Shown one piece after another: positions 27,852 to 39,973 of a DNA stretch of 64,000 nt. Position 1 is the stretch's first letter, and the number at the start of each line of letters is the position of its first letter. The stretch spans positions 124,001 to 188,000 of the forward strand of contig NZ_BMIF01000009.1 in the NCBI RefSeq assembly GCF_014641695.1, in the 5' to 3' direction. A program made the translations under genes and the position numbers. The stretch comes from Nitratireductor aestuarii. GTDB lineage: Bacteria > Pseudomonadota > Alphaproteobacteria > Rhizobiales > Rhizobiaceae. The notes below the pieces were generated by a model. That model saw only the letters and a list, made by a program, of their open reading frames with translations, did not search any database and had not been told where the DNA came from.

Positions 27852-28649
27852 ATGGCTGGAAGCTGGAGCCGGTTCAACATCATCTCGCTGACGCTGGGTT
27901 TTGCGTTCCTCTACATACCCATCGTGCTACTCGTCATCTATTCGTTCAACGAGTCCCGTCTCGTGACCGTCTGGGGCGGGTTTTCGTTCAAGTGGTACGG
28001 GGCGATGCTGAACAACAGCGCGCTGATGAGTGCCGCGTGGGTGACGGCCCGCGTCGCGCTGATCTCTGCGACGCTGGCGACCATTCTTGGAACGATGGCG
28101 GCCGTTGCGCTAACCCGCTACAGCCAGTTCCGTGGACGCCTGTTGTTCTCGGGAATGGCGGTGGCGCCGCTGGTCATGCCGGAGGTTATCACAGGACTGT
28201 CGCTGCTGCTGCTCTTCGTGGCGGTTGGCCTTGATCGCGGGTTCACGACGATCATGCTGGCGCACACCACTTTTGCCATGTGCTATGTCGCCGTTGTGGT
28301 GCAGTCGCGTCTGGTAACCTTCGACCGCTCGCTGGAAGAGGCTGCCATGGATCTTGGTGCTACGCCCGCGCGCGCCTTCTTCCAGGTGACGCTGCCAGTC
28401 ATTGCGCCTGCGGTCATCGCCGGCTGGATGCTGGCCTTCACGCTGTCTCTCGATGATCTGGTGATCGCAAGCTTCACGTCGGGCCCGGGCGCCACGACGC
28501 TGCCAATGAAGATCTACAGTCAGGTTCGTCTTGGCGTGACGCCTGAGATCAACGCGATCAGCACCGTGCTGATCGGTATCGTGACGGTTGGCGTACTCGC
28601 CGCTTCCCTCTTCAACAAGCGCCGCGCGCTGCGCGAGCGCCAGGGTTAA
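27852..28649 (+). CDS. potI: Putrescine ABC transporter, permease
   Basis: 265-residue inner-membrane permease with about six helices and the EAA loop EEAAMDLGATPARAFFQVTLPVIAPAVIAG, followed by FTLSLDDLVIASFTSGPGATTLPM, the usual PotI/PotC end. It pairs with PotH to form the import channel. Last gene of the pot operon; the convergent AsmA-like gene ends ten bases away, leaving no room for a classical terminator outside coding sequence. Confidence 0.94.
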   Translation: MAGSWSRFNIISLTLGFAFLYIPIVLLVIYSFNESRLVTVWGGFSFKWYGAMLNNSALMSAAWVTARVALISATLATILGTMAAVALTRYSQFRGRLLFSGMAVAPLVMPEVITGLSLLLLFVAVGLDRGFTTIMLAHTTFAMCYVAVVVQSRLVTFDRSLEEAAMDLGATPARAFFQVTLPVIAPAVIAGWMLAFTLSLDDLVIASFTSGPGATTLPMKIYSQVRLGVTPEINAISTVLIGIVTVGVLAASLFNKRRALRERQG

Positions 28650-28658
28650 GCGAAGCGA

Positions 28659-30482
28659 TCAGGGCATCAGTCCTTCCGGTCCGAAGCGGAGGGGGGCGGT
28701 GACAAAGGGCGCGTCCCATGAGCCGCCGACGAAAAAGTGCAGCTCGTCGGAGCCTTCCTCGGACAGCACAGCGGAGAGCGCCAGAGCGCGGCCTGCGACC
28801 GGGACGAGGCCATGCAGCCTGAGATTATATTGCCCGGCGCTTGCCTTCGCTGTGCTGATCTCAGCCAGTCCGTTCTTCACCGTTGCCTTGATCTCGGCAG
28901 CATCCAGCGCGATGCTTCCGTCAGCGTCCGTATAGAGCGGAATGAAGGTGCTCTTGCCGGATTGGTCGATCAGCTTCTGAATATCGATTCCGGGCAGCTG
29001 ACCAGGGCCGAACGTGGCGGATACCTCGCCATTTGCCGTTGAAAGCAGGTTTTCGATGGTAGATCCCTGGCCTTTCAGGAACACGGACAGGTTCGCCTTT
29101 CCCTGAGGGATGAGATTACGGCGCCCGAAAGGCTGCGCAAGCTGGCCAAGCTCGATCTCGGTTCCGTTCAGGCGAAGTTCCAGCTGATCCGGGTCGCCGG
29201 ACTTGTCGGCGCGAACGCCCACCTGAAAGTTGCCGCCCAGTCCCATGGCGTCGGAGATATCGAAGGTCGAGAGCTCGCCCTTGGTCTTTGCGACGGCGGC
29301 AACCTTGCTTAGCGGAATGGAGCCGAAGGTGGCGGAAGCGGCGGAGAACCGCAGATCGAAGTCGAGGCCGCTGATGAAGGAATGATTGCCGTTCGTCCGG
29401 GCACTGCCCGTTTCCAGCGGGCCGAGCGCCTGTGCCAGGCCGCGCAGGTTGAGCGCGTCGAAGGCCAGCGTTCCGATAATGCTCGGCCTTTCGTCCTCAA
29501 AGCTCACTTCCAGAACACCGCGCCCGGAGCTCGCATCGACGGCAAGGCTTGGCGTTTCCAGCTTCATGCGGTTGGAGTCGCCGGAGAGCTGGGCGGTGAG
29601 AGCAAGGGGACCGATGCGACCGCCCGGCAGGCGCACGCCATAGGTCCATTCTGCAAGCCGGTTGACCGACGGAGCAGACATCTCGAGCGCGCCCTCCACG
29701 AGACCGATCTCGCCGAGACCGGCCGTGCCCTCGAAGGAGAAGCGGGCGGGAGCGGCTTCTACCGTGAGCGAGAGGGGAGCATTGCCACCAGCCACGAGCA
29801 ACAACGGCTGGGCGGAGTTGGCGCGCACGGTGACGGCTTCACCGTGCCAGATGCCGCGGGCGGACAGGGTAGCCGCGCGGTTGAGCGCAGGCCAGTCAAG
29901 CTCGCCCGACAGGCTGCTTATGACATCCACCCACTGTCCCTCGACAGGCGACAGCACGCGGGCTTCGGTAAATTCGATTTCGCCAAGGCTGTAGGCGGGC
30001 AGGGAGCTCAGATCCGGAGCTTCCGGCGATGCAGTGACCGCTTCCTTGGCCAGCCGGACGGAGCGAGCAAGCCTTCCCCAGCTTTGGGGTGAGGGAAACT
30101 GTGCGACGGTGATGTCCTCACTCAGGCGCAGGATCGGGCGGAGCAGTCGTATGCGGGTGAAGACGACTTCGCCGCGCAGTGCAGCGAGGGCGGACAGATC
30201 CACCTCGATCTCCTCCGCCTCAAGGACGGGCTCGCTCGTGTCTGTCCAGCTCTGCAGGCGGACATCCTTCAGAACGGCGCGGAAGGTGGGCCATACGTGG
30301 ACGTCTGGCGCATCATCGATGCTGACGCGATAACCGGTCCAGGCGGTCATCTGCTGGGCTATACGGTCACGTACAATCTGCGTCGACGCCACGAAGGGCA
30401 GCCCGATGAAAATGACAAAAATACCCAGCACGACAGCGATGGCTGCGGCCCATATCGTTTTTTTTGCAAGCCCCTGCGACAT
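28659..30482 (-). CDS. AsmA family protein
   Basis: 607 residues from the ATG at 30482, which has GGAG four bases upstream; an ATG at 30512 lacks one. A single N-terminal membrane helix (KTIWAAAIAVVLGIFVIFIGLPF) anchors a large periplasmic domain. The start SQGLAKKTIW, the region STQIVRDRIAQQMTAWTGYRVSI and the C-terminal part with KIDQSGKSTFIPLYTDADGS-like and AEIKATVKNGLAEISTAKA match AsmA proteins, which belong to the bridge-like lipid transfer superfamily and affect outer membrane lipid balance. AATCGATT lies 36 bases before the start. Confidence 0.88.
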   Translation of the reverse strand: MSQGLAKKTIWAAAIAVVLGIFVIFIGLPFVASTQIVRDRIAQQMTAWTGYRVSIDDAPDVHVWPTFRAVLKDVRLQSWTDTSEPVLEAEEIEVDLSALAALRGEVVFTRIRLLRPILRLSEDITVAQFPSPQSWGRLARSVRLAKEAVTASPEAPDLSSLPAYSLGEIEFTEARVLSPVEGQWVDVISSLSGELDWPALNRAATLSARGIWHGEAVTVRANSAQPLLLVAGGNAPLSLTVEAAPARFSFEGTAGLGEIGLVEGALEMSAPSVNRLAEWTYGVRLPGGRIGPLALTAQLSGDSNRMKLETPSLAVDASSGRGVLEVSFEDERPSIIGTLAFDALNLRGLAQALGPLETGSARTNGNHSFISGLDFDLRFSAASATFGSIPLSKVAAVAKTKGELSTFDISDAMGLGGNFQVGVRADKSGDPDQLELRLNGTEIELGQLAQPFGRRNLIPQGKANLSVFLKGQGSTIENLLSTANGEVSATFGPGQLPGIDIQKLIDQSGKSTFIPLYTDADGSIALDAAEIKATVKNGLAEISTAKASAGQYNLRLHGLVPVAGRALALSAVLSEEGSDELHFFVGGSWDAPFVTAPLRFGPEGLMP

Positions 30483-30759
30483 ACATCTCCGATCCACAAG
30501 TGGTCCGGCCACTCTGCAATCGATTTCCTTATCCGACTAACCTACCAGTTCAAATCCTTGTGCCATAGCGGTGGCAACAAATCATCACCAGCGAATGACC
30601 TGGATCTACATATCACATGGGACCAATATAAGAAGAACTCACAGATCCGATTGCCACGGTTTCTTGAGCAATTTCGCAGGGATACTGGCAAGTTCTGTAT
30701 CGGAGGCCCGCGTGGGAAAGGTTAATTTGTCATTAGGAAAATGTTAAATATGTGAAGCT

Positions 30760-30862
30760 TACGATGCATTTGGCGACACTGCTTCGTCCAAGTGCGCCAA
30801 GCCCCGTTTTAACAGTTCCTCCACGCTGAACGCCTTCACCCCCTACGAAGGCGTTCTTTTTT
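30760..30862 (+). ncRNA. Small RNA candidate with two hairpins and terminator
   Basis: In the 411-base space between two genes read leftward, the plus strand holds a complete small-RNA architecture. Hairpin 1: TTGGCG-A-CACT (30770-30780) pairs with AGTG-CGCCAA (30791-30800), ten pairs with one bulged A. A single-stranded linker follows with an anti-Shine-Dalgarno stretch GTTCCTCCACG. Hairpin 2: GAACGCCTTC (30828-30837) pairs perfectly with GAAGGCGTTC (30847-30856) and is followed by six T bases, an intrinsic terminator. No plus-strand gene lies upstream to need it. Layout recalls alphaproteobacterial Hfq-bound RNAs such as the alpha-r14/suhB/MmgR group, but the family is not proven. The 5' end is approximate. 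Confidence 0.65.
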
Positions 30863-30893
30863 AGCAACGCTATCCCGGCTGAAGTCCCTGAGC

Positions 30894-34148
<3,255 letters not shown>

Positions 34149-34289
34149 TCGGGTTCACCAGAGTTCGACAGGACCCATTTCCTGCCGGCTTTAACGAGTT
34201 GTTAATAAAGGGATGTGGCGGGCACGTCCACAAAACTAAAGAACCTGAGCCTTGTGATCCTTGACATTGGTTAACGGCACACCCAGATT

Positions 34290-34322
34290 TTGTGCACTGC
34301 AATATAATGTTGCAATGCACAA
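34290..34322 (+). promoter_or_regulatory. Palindromic operator with embedded TATAAT before phasin gene
   Basis: TTGTGCACTGCAA (34290-34302) and TTGCAATGCACAA (34310-34322) are inverted repeats matching at 12 of 13 positions, spaced by TATAATG. The spacer supplies a perfect -10 hexamer (34303-34308). Phasin genes are repressed by the PHB-binding protein PhaR in many bacteria, whose sites are TGC/GCA-rich; PhaR is the inferred ligand here. Confidence 0.55.
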
Positions 34323-34393
34323 TTCAGCGCGTTATAGTGCCTCTATCAAATGGCGTTAGATGTCGCGATGGTAACCAACGAAAGGTTCATACC

Positions 34394-34747
34394 ATGAGCA
34401 AGATCAATGAAGGTAACGCAGCGGACCAGGTCAAGTTCGGTCCGGAAGAAGTACGCAGTGCTTTCGAGAAGTCCCTTGAGAACGCGCAGGCACTGAGCAC
34501 CGATTTCGCACAGAAGTCGATCGCGATGATGCGCGAGGGCACAGAAGTCGGTCTCGGCCAGTTCAAGGCTCTGGCAAGCGCGAAGTCCGTATCCGAGCTC
34601 ATGGAAGTGCAGAGCTCTTTCCTGCGCAAGCAGATCGATTTCGCCACCAGGCAGGCCAAGGAATTCCAGACCCTCTCCGAGAAGGCGATGAGCGAGTTCA
34701 CGCAGCCGATGCGCGACGTGTTCTCCACGACGTTCAAATTCCACTAG
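34394..34747 (+). CDS. Phasin family protein
   Basis: 117 residues, starting MSKINEGNAADQVKFGPEEVR. Phasins coat polyhydroxybutyrate granules. The body is one long amphipathic helix region: SFEKSLENAQALSTDFAQKS-like, then EVGLGQFKALASAKSVSELMEVQSSFLRKQIDFATRQAKEFQTLSEKAM, which matches the Phasin_2 domain. The ATG at 34394 has AAAGG upstream; an upstream in-frame ATG at 34292 lies within the operator palindrome and was rejected. A strong palindromic operator before it and a strong terminator behind it mark a single-gene, highly regulated unit. Confidence 0.92.
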   Translation: MSKINEGNAADQVKFGPEEVRSAFEKSLENAQALSTDFAQKSIAMMREGTEVGLGQFKALASAKSVSELMEVQSSFLRKQIDFATRQAKEFQTLSEKAMSEFTQPMRDVFSTTFKFH

Positions 34748-34792
34748 GTGGCGGGCTCACTGCCCAATGGCGGTGAGATATTGCTTGGGATG

Positions 34793-34826
34793 GAGGCTGC
34801 GGTTCGTTCGAATCGCAGCCTCTTTT
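34793..34826 (+). terminator. Intrinsic terminator of the phasin gene
   Basis: GAGGCTGCGGTT pairs with AATCGCAGCCTC (one G-U pair) around CGTTCG, followed by TTTT, 45 bases after the stop. Confidence 0.85.
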
Positions 34827-35016
34827 CATTTCGGAAGCTGATTCTCCTCACGAAGGCGTGCGAGCCGGATTTCAGCTGTTCCGACCCTCATGCATCGTGC
34901 AGCCGACACGGACATTCCAGGGTTTTTCCAACGGAAAGCAGCGACAATTTCGCTTCTGTGGTTTGAGGCTCTTGCAAATCAGAACGATTGCCCGTAAGGA
35001 CGCGGGCAGAAGCCGT

Positions 35017-35093
35017 GCGGTTGTAGCTCAGTTGGTTAGAGCGCAGGATTGTGGCTCCTGAGGTCGGTGGTTCGAATCCACCCAACCGTACCA
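35017..35093 (+). tRNA. tRNA-His (GTG), alphaproteobacterial type
   Basis: 77 bases with encoded CCA. Anticodon arm CAGGA-TTGTGGC-TCCTG gives GTG. The acceptor is GCGGTTG against CAACCGT, so position 1-72 is G-U, the discriminator is A73, and the base before G1 is T rather than the G-1 of most bacteria. This matches the divergent tRNA-His known from Rhizobiales and Caulobacter. Confidence 0.97.
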
Positions 35094-35195
35094 CTCGCAC
35101 CCTTCCCCATCTCCGAAATAGCCGTATCAAGACGCTGCCAACCGGTGGCCGAACTCACGCGAATCTTGGCCAGAATTCAATCAGATAGGGCGTTT

Positions 35196-36767
35196 TCAGA
35201 ACAACGAGCCCTGACCGCCCTTGTCGTTTGCGGGGGGCACCTTGCGCGCTGGCGCAGGCTTCGGCGCAGCTGCCTGGCTGCCCGCAATTGCGGTCGTGCT
35301 GCCATCCGCAAACTGGAGGTTCAGCACCTGTCCGGCTGAGATCTCGGCAGCCCTCTTCAGCGGAAGATTATCCGCATCGCGGACGACGGCGAAACCTCGC
35401 TCCAGCACAGCCTGATAGGAAAGCGAATTGACCAAACGTACGTGGTGGTCGAGCTTGGCGCGATAGGTTCTGATCTGCAGCCCTGCCGCCCGATCGGCTC
35501 GGCCGGTGAGTGCGTCGAGACGATCTTTCGCAGAACGGAGACGGTCGACCAGCCCACGGGGCGTGATCCGCGCAGCATCGCGATCAAGGCGGGTCCGGCG
35601 ATTGTGCAGCATGTTCTGGTAGACCAGCGGCAGGCGGCTGCCGCACTGGTTCAGGCTGCGACGCGATTCGCCCAGACGTAGCGTCAGCGTTGCCGGCGAA
35701 AGCCGGATGCTGTCCAGCCTCAGGCGCTTCTTGTGCATCAGCACATCCAGCGCACGGACATGGCGGCTCGCGCATTCGTCAAAGTGACGGCGCGGGATGG
35801 CGAAGAGCTGGTCGGGCGATGGCATTGCGCGGGCGGTCGAGCGCAACGTGTTCTGTTTGCGGTCGAATTCGCGCGAAATGGCTCGCTTCAGACGGGCGGA
35901 AAGCTGGGCAAGGCCTGCTTCCAGGTCGGCCCTCACCGGCGTCACCATTTCGGCGGCACCCGTAGGTGTCGGCGCGCGACGGTCGGCCGCCAGGTCTATC
36001 AACGTCCAGTCCGTTTCGTGGCCGACGGCGGAGATGACCGGAATCTTCGAATCCGCAACGGCGCGGACCACTGCTTCGTCGTTGAAGCCCCAAAGGTCCT
36101 CGAGGCTGCCGCCACCACGTGCGACGATGATCACGTCGGGGCGCGGAAGGGAAGGGTGATCACCGAAGCGGTTGAAACCAGCAACAGCATTCGAGACTTC
36201 CATGCCTGTCGTCTCGCCCTGGACGCGTACGGGCCAGACGAGGACGTGCAGCGGATAGCGATCGGTGATGCGGTGAATGATGTCGCGGATCACCGCGCCG
36301 GTGGGCGAGGTCACCACGCCGATGACGCGGGGCAGGAAGGGCAGGGGCTTCTTGCGCTGTTCGGCAAAGAGGCCTTCGGCCGCCAAACGGCGCTTGCGCT
36401 CTTCCAGAAGCGCCATCAGCGCTCCGGCGCCCGCAGGCTCGAGCTGGTCGATGACGATCTGATACTTGGACGAACCCGGGAAGGTGGTGAGCTTGCCGGT
36501 CGCGATGACCTCAAGCCCTTCCTGCGGCTGGAACTTCAGCCGCGGAAAAGTGCCTTTCCAGATCACTGCTTCGATGCGGGAGCGGTCATCCTTCAGGGAG
36601 AAATAGCAGTGGCCGGAGGTGTGGCGGCCGCGAAAGCCGGAGATCTCACCACGCACGCGGACATAGCCGAACGCGTCTTCCACCGTCCGCTTCAGGGCGA
36701 GCGAAAGCTCGCTCACCGAAAATTCGGCGGCGTTGGTTCGCGAATCGGTCACTCTCAGCTCGTCCAT
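35196..36767 (-). CDS. xseA: Exodeoxyribonuclease VII large subunit
   Basis: XseA with XseB degrades single-stranded DNA to oligonucleotides in repair. The 523-residue protein has the N-terminal OB fold ([50 protein letters not shown]-type order), then [45 protein letters not shown] and [31 protein letters not shown], the catalytic signatures. The C-terminus is a coiled-coil with many arginines and ends GGQGSLF. The ATG at 36767 (GAGG upstream, though distant) was preferred to 36803. It lies 60 bases downstream of the LysR gene. xseB is not nearby. Confidence 0.94.
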   Translation of the reverse strand: MDELRVTDSRTNAAEFSVSELSLALKRTVEDAFGYVRVRGEISGFRGRHTSGHCYFSLKDDRSRIEAVIWKGTFPRLKFQPQEGLEVIATGKLTTFPGSSKYQIVIDQLEPAGAGALMALLEERKRRLAAEGLFAEQRKKPLPFLPRVIGVVTSPTGAVIRDIIHRITDRYPLHVLVWPVRVQGETTGMEVSNAVAGFNRFGDHPSLPRPDVIIVARGGGSLEDLWGFNDEAVVRAVADSKIPVISAVGHETDWTLIDLAADRRAPTPTGAAEMVTPVRADLEAGLAQLSARLKRAISREFDRKQNTLRSTARAMPSPDQLFAIPRRHFDECASRHVRALDVLMHKKRLRLDSIRLSPATLTLRLGESRRSLNQCGSRLPLVYQNMLHNRRTRLDRDAARITPRGLVDRLRSAKDRLDALTGRADRAAGLQIRTYRAKLDHHVRLVNSLSYQAVLERGFAVVRDADNLPLKRAAEISAGQVLNLQFADGSTTAIAGSQAAAPKPAPARKVPPANDKGGQGSLF

Positions 36768-36827
36768 GTCGTGATTGAGCCTCAACGGAGAAGGAACGGT
36801 CAAGCAGCGGCGGAAATCAGCGGGGGA

Positions 36828-37781
36828 CTACCATCCCGGAAGGATGTGGTCCGGCCGCATGCGCTTTGCCCGCCGCATGTGGCGCATGCCGTTGTTGAAG
36901 TCCACGTCCTCGCTCGTTTCAATAAGCGTTGCAGAGATGTTGTCGAGGCTTTCCGTTATATGGCGGGCGAAAGCATCCACGACATCCATCTGCGTCGCGG
37001 GCCTGCGCAGGATGCCGATGACGCAGTCGGGCAGCGGCGGGAACTCGTCAGCTTCTCCCAGCACGCGCATGCCCGGGCGCAGCGAACATTCCGGCATGAT
37101 GGTGATCGCTCCGCCCGACAGCACGGCTGCCGCGATTGCTGTCGCGGAATAGCTCGTAAACATGACGCGATAGTCGCGGCCGATCTTGTCCAGCGCAGTG
37201 CAGCCATGCTGCCGCCAGGTGCAGGTGGGACGCCCAAACGCCATCGGAAGAACGGCGCGCCGGTGCGTCTCGTGATTCGCAGAACCAACCCAGAGAAGGG
37301 GTTCGCGCCGCACCATCTGCGCTGGCGCATGGTCGGTCACCAGCGCGACGTCGAGCAGTCCCTGCTGGATCTGCGTGATCAGGTTGACCGTCGGTTCGCA
37401 GATGATCGACATTTCTACCCGCGGATTGGAGCGCGAAAAGCGGGTCATGATCTCAGGCAGGAAACGATCGGCATAGTCGTCCGGCATGCCGATGCGGATG
37501 TGGCCTTCAAGGCTCTCCTCATCGAAGGCGGCAAGTGTCTCGCGGTTCAGCCGCAGCAACTCGCGCGCGTAGAGCAGAAGCTTTTCGCCGTCGGTGGTGA
37601 GGCGGTTGTTGCGCCCGTCCTTTTCGAACAGCGTCTTGCCCAGACGCTCTTCCAGCCGGCGCATCTGCATGGAGACGGCAGACTGGGTTCGGAACACCTC
37701 CTCCGCCGCACGGGTGAAGCTGCCAGTCTCCGTAATCGCTACGAAGGTGCGAAGCTGATCGAGATCGAGGGGCGTAACCAT
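36828..37781 (-). CDS. LysR family transcriptional regulator
   Basis: 317 residues. The N-terminal winged helix reads LDLDQLRTFVAITETGSFTRAAEEVFRTQSAVSMQMRRLEERLGKTLFE in family order (about 5-55), followed by the linker helix and a periplasmic-binding-type effector domain starting HIRIGMPDDYADRFLP. The FRTQSAVSMQMRRLE recognition helix is of the LrhA/HexA-like type. Effector and targets are unknown; it is divergent from the DUF1127 gene, whose promoter it may share. Confidence 0.92.
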   Translation of the reverse strand: MVTPLDLDQLRTFVAITETGSFTRAAEEVFRTQSAVSMQMRRLEERLGKTLFEKDGRNNRLTTDGEKLLLYARELLRLNRETLAAFDEESLEGHIRIGMPDDYADRFLPEIMTRFSRSNPRVEMSIICEPTVNLITQIQQGLLDVALVTDHAPAQMVRREPLLWVGSANHETHRRAVLPMAFGRPTCTWRQHGCTALDKIGRDYRVMFTSYSATAIAAAVLSGGAITIMPECSLRPGMRVLGEADEFPPLPDCVIGILRRPATQMDVVDAFARHITESLDNISATLIETSEDVDFNNGMRHMRRAKRMRPDHILPGW

Positions 37782-37886
37782 GGCTAGCCTGCATCACCAG
37801 TTTTGATGATTAAGATTAGAAACATTCGTTCGAATAATCAATTGGCCTGTGAGACAAGGCTTCCCGATCTTTCAGGAGGTGGTGTC

Positions 37887-38168
37887 ATGCAGGTTCAACA
37901 GAATACCGCAAAGTTGCAACTCGGGGGCGGATCAGAAGGTCTGCTCACCCGGCTCGCGCGTGTAGTCCGTCATGTCCGCAAGATCATCGCGGGCCGTCTT
38001 GCATTGCGTCAGCTGGAAGAATTGGAAGACTGGCAGCTCAGGGATATCGGGGTGAGCCGGAGGGATATCCACTTTGTGGGTGACCGCTCATGGCTGGACG
38101 ATCCATCACATCTGCTGAACGAGATCGCGCGTGAGCACGCCAAGCAGATTATCCGGAAGACTTCGTGA
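37887..38168 (+). CDS. DUF1127 domain protein
   Basis: 93 residues from an ATG with AGGAGGTG just upstream; an in-frame ATG at 37803 has no such site. The segment LALRQLEELEDWQLRDIGVSRRDI (about 46-69) is the DUF1127 domain, a short arginine-rich motif. In Agrobacterium and relatives DUF1127 proteins bind RNA and affect phosphate and carbon use. Here the domain is longer than in the smallest members, with a C-terminal helix (LLNEIAREHAKQIIRKTS). Confidence 0.88.
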   Translation: MQVQQNTAKLQLGGGSEGLLTRLARVVRHVRKIIAGRLALRQLEELEDWQLRDIGVSRRDIHFVGDRSWLDDPSHLLNEIAREHAKQIIRKTS

Positions 38169-38182
38169 GAGAAGTCGCCAAG

Positions 38183-38220
38183 TCCCCCTTCGCAGTTCGA
38201 CATGCTCACCATGAAGGGGG
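38183..38220. repeat. Palindromic repeat, second copy of GAGC/TTCGACA type
   Basis: CCCCCTT (38184-38190) and AAGGGGG (38214-38220) enclose GTTCGACATGCTCACCATG. It shares TTCGACA-GCTCACCATG with the repeat at 15092-15174 and separates two convergent genes. Confidence 0.6.
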
Positions 38221-38226
38221 AGAGGC

Positions 38227-38418
38227 CTATTCCTCGTCCGCTTCCTCTTCAGGGCGGACGGGGATTGCATAGGAGCCGGAGAGCCAGCGGTTCAGGTCGA
38301 CATCCTTGCAACGTCCCGAACAGAACGGGAAGAACTGCCGTTCCGAAGGCCTGCCGCATTCCGGGCAGGCGCGCTTCGGGCGCAGGGGGACGACCTTGTC
38401 ATTCTTGCTGTCAATCAT
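38227..38418 (-). CDS. yacG: DNA gyrase inhibitor YacG (zinc-binding)
   Basis: 63 residues. The zinc ribbon CPECGRPS ... [17 protein letters not shown] has the four cysteines in the YacG arrangement (C-x2-C ... C-x3-C), and the following SGSYAIPV is conserved. YacG of E. coli binds GyrB and inhibits gyrase. The acidic tail EEEADEE is typical. It starts three bases after the maf stop, closing the conserved infA-maf-yacG run. Confidence 0.92.
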   Translation of the reverse strand: MIDSKNDKVVPLRPKRACPECGRPSERQFFPFCSGRCKDVDLNRWLSGSYAIPVRPEEEADEE

Positions 38419-38421
38419 TCG

Positions 38422-39051
38422 TCATACACGATCTGGCGAAAGCCAGTTCTGATGCACCTTGTAGCCATCTGCAGTCAGCAGACCCAGGGTCTCGTAAAGC
38501 GGGAGCCCGACAACGTTGGTGTAGGATCCGGCGAGACGAACCACGAAACACCCTGCGAGCCCCTGAATGGCGTAGCCCCCGGCCTTGCCGCGCCATTCAC
38601 CTGCTTCCAGATATAGGTTCAATTCTTCGCTGGACAAACGCTTGAAGCGCACACGGGTTTCAACGACCTTCTGGCGAACCTTGCCGGAAGGCGTGATCAG
38701 GCAGACGCCCGTGTAGACCCGGTGTGCGCGGCCTGACAGCAGTCGCAGGCAGTTCGCCGCATCCTCACGCGTTTCCGCCTTGGGCAGAATCCGCCGGCCC
38801 ACCGACACGACCGTATCGGCACCCAGGATGAAGCTGGTTTCGGCCTCATTGTCCTTCTTCAGGCGCGCGAACGCCCGCTCCGCCTTGCCGTGGCTCAGGC
38901 GCTTGGCGAGCGAGCGGGGATGCTCCGCCCGCAGGGGCGTTTCATCAATGTCTGTGGGGATAAGGCGATCAGGCTCGATGCCAGCCTGCTGAAGAAGCTC
39001 AACGCGCCGCGGCGACCCGGAGGCCAGGACAAGGCGATAGGTGGCACTCAT
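38422..39051 (-). CDS. Maf-like nucleoside triphosphate pyrophosphatase
   Basis: 209 residues. The Maf signature [16 protein letters not shown] opens the protein; [19 protein letters not shown] and [11 protein letters not shown] complete the active site. Maf proteins hydrolyse non-canonical or excess nucleoside triphosphates (dTTP/UTP group or m7GTP group) in the cytoplasm and influence septum formation. The motif set does not settle the subgroup here. It lies between infA and yacG as in other rhizobia. Confidence 0.93.
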   Translation of the reverse strand: MSATYRLVLASGSPRRVELLQQAGIEPDRLIPTDIDETPLRAEHPRSLAKRLSHGKAERAFARLKKDNEAETSFILGADTVVSVGRRILPKAETREDAANCLRLLSGRAHRVYTGVCLITPSGKVRQKVVETRVRFKRLSSEELNLYLEAGEWRGKAGGYAIQGLAGCFVVRLAGSYTNVVGLPLYETLGLLTADGYKVHQNWLSPDRV

Positions 39052-39073
39052 GATGATCCCGGCGCCGCGTCGG

Positions 39074-39292
39074 TTACTTGAAGCGATACGTGATGCGGCC
39101 CTTGCTCAGGTCGTACGGCGTCATCTCCACCAGAACCTTGTCACCCGTCAGAACGCGGATGCGGTTCTTGCGCATGCGGCCAGCCGTATGAGCAATGATC
39201 TCGTGATCGTTTTCGAGCTTGACCCGGAACATAGCGTTGGGCAGCAATTCAGTAACTACACCCGGAAATTCGAGGACTTCTTCCTTCGGCAT
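39074..39292 (-). CDS. infA: Translation initiation factor IF-1
   Basis: 72 residues, the universal IF-1 OB fold: [39 protein letters not shown] and [18 protein letters not shown]. It helps IF-2 and IF-3 place initiator tRNA on the 30S subunit. The 195-base space upstream (39293-39487) probably carries its promoter, so it may start the infA-maf-yacG transcript. Confidence 0.98.
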   Translation of the reverse strand: MPKEEVLEFPGVVTELLPNAMFRVKLENDHEIIAHTAGRMRKNRIRVLTGDKVLVEMTPYDLSKGRITYRFK

Positions 39293-39487
39293 CCCATACC
39301 TTCTTTTGTGTCAGAAAAATCAGGCACACCAACAGCCGCTGTGGTAACCCACGCGGCACCCTGGGACCCGAATTGGAGCGGAACCTAAACCATCCGCTTC
39401 CATTTGTGAACCGTGTTGTTGCAGTTCAAGCAATTCTGCGGATTTGGCGGCATCTTTTGACGCTCGTACACAGCCCGGAACGTCTGG

Positions 39488-39973
39488 TTAGCTGCCGCTG
39501 AACCGCCTTGCGATGTTATCCTTCAAATATTCGCGAAGTTCACGGTAGGCGGCGAGGATCTGGTCGCGAGTGCCTTCAACGACGGATGGATCGAAGGTGG
39601 GCCAATATTCCACCTCCACCGCGTGGGTCCTGGTCAGTTCCATTGCGCGGTGGTGGGCTTCCGGCGACAGCGTAATGATCAGGTCGAAATAGCTGTCTTC
39701 CAGCTCCTCGAAGCGCTGCGGCATGCGCTCGCCGAGCGACAGGTTCTCCTCGGCCAACACTTTGTCAACGAAGGGGTCACGCTCGCCGGGCTTCACACCG
39801 GCCGACGTTACGAAGGTGGTTGCGGGCAGGTTCTTGCGGGCGAGAAGCTCCGCCATCGGCGAGCGGATGGAGTTGCGCCCGCAAAGAAAGAGAATGGAGC
39901 GGGGAGGCGGGCGGCTTGCCGTCTCTTCCGTTTGGCTCATCACAGGATTGGCTGAACGGTCCGTTCCTGCCAT
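39488..39973 (-). CDS. Low-molecular-weight phosphotyrosine phosphatase/arsenate reductase-like
   Basis: 161 residues. The P-loop FLCGRNSIRSPMAEL has the CX5R(S) active site of the LMW-PTP fold, here with Gly-Arg in place of the usual Thr-Gly/Val-Gly-Asn, and the end has the acid region WPTFDPSVVEGTRDQIL (DP motif). Such proteins act as tyrosine phosphatases or arsenate reductases; the genomic setting (after UPF0262 and hisD, before infA) is conserved in rhizobia and does not point to arsenic. The ATG directly follows the UPF0262 TGA, with GAGG upstream. Confidence 0.88.
   Translation of the reverse strand: MAGTDRSANPVMSQTEETASRPPPRSILFLCGRNSIRSPMAELLARKNLPATTFVTSAGVKPGERDPFVDKVLAEENLSLGERMPQRFEELEDSYFDLIITLSPEAHHRAMELTRTHAVEVEYWPTFDPSVVEGTRDQILAAYRELREYLKDNIARRFSGS

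Noticed and set aside
35733-37787. Very long open frame on the plus strand (over 680 codons)
   Set aside because: It lies fully antisense to xseA and the LysR gene, both of which show clear family motifs; such mirror frames are common in GC-rich DNA. Its composition (many Arg, His, Gly, Asp) matches no family.
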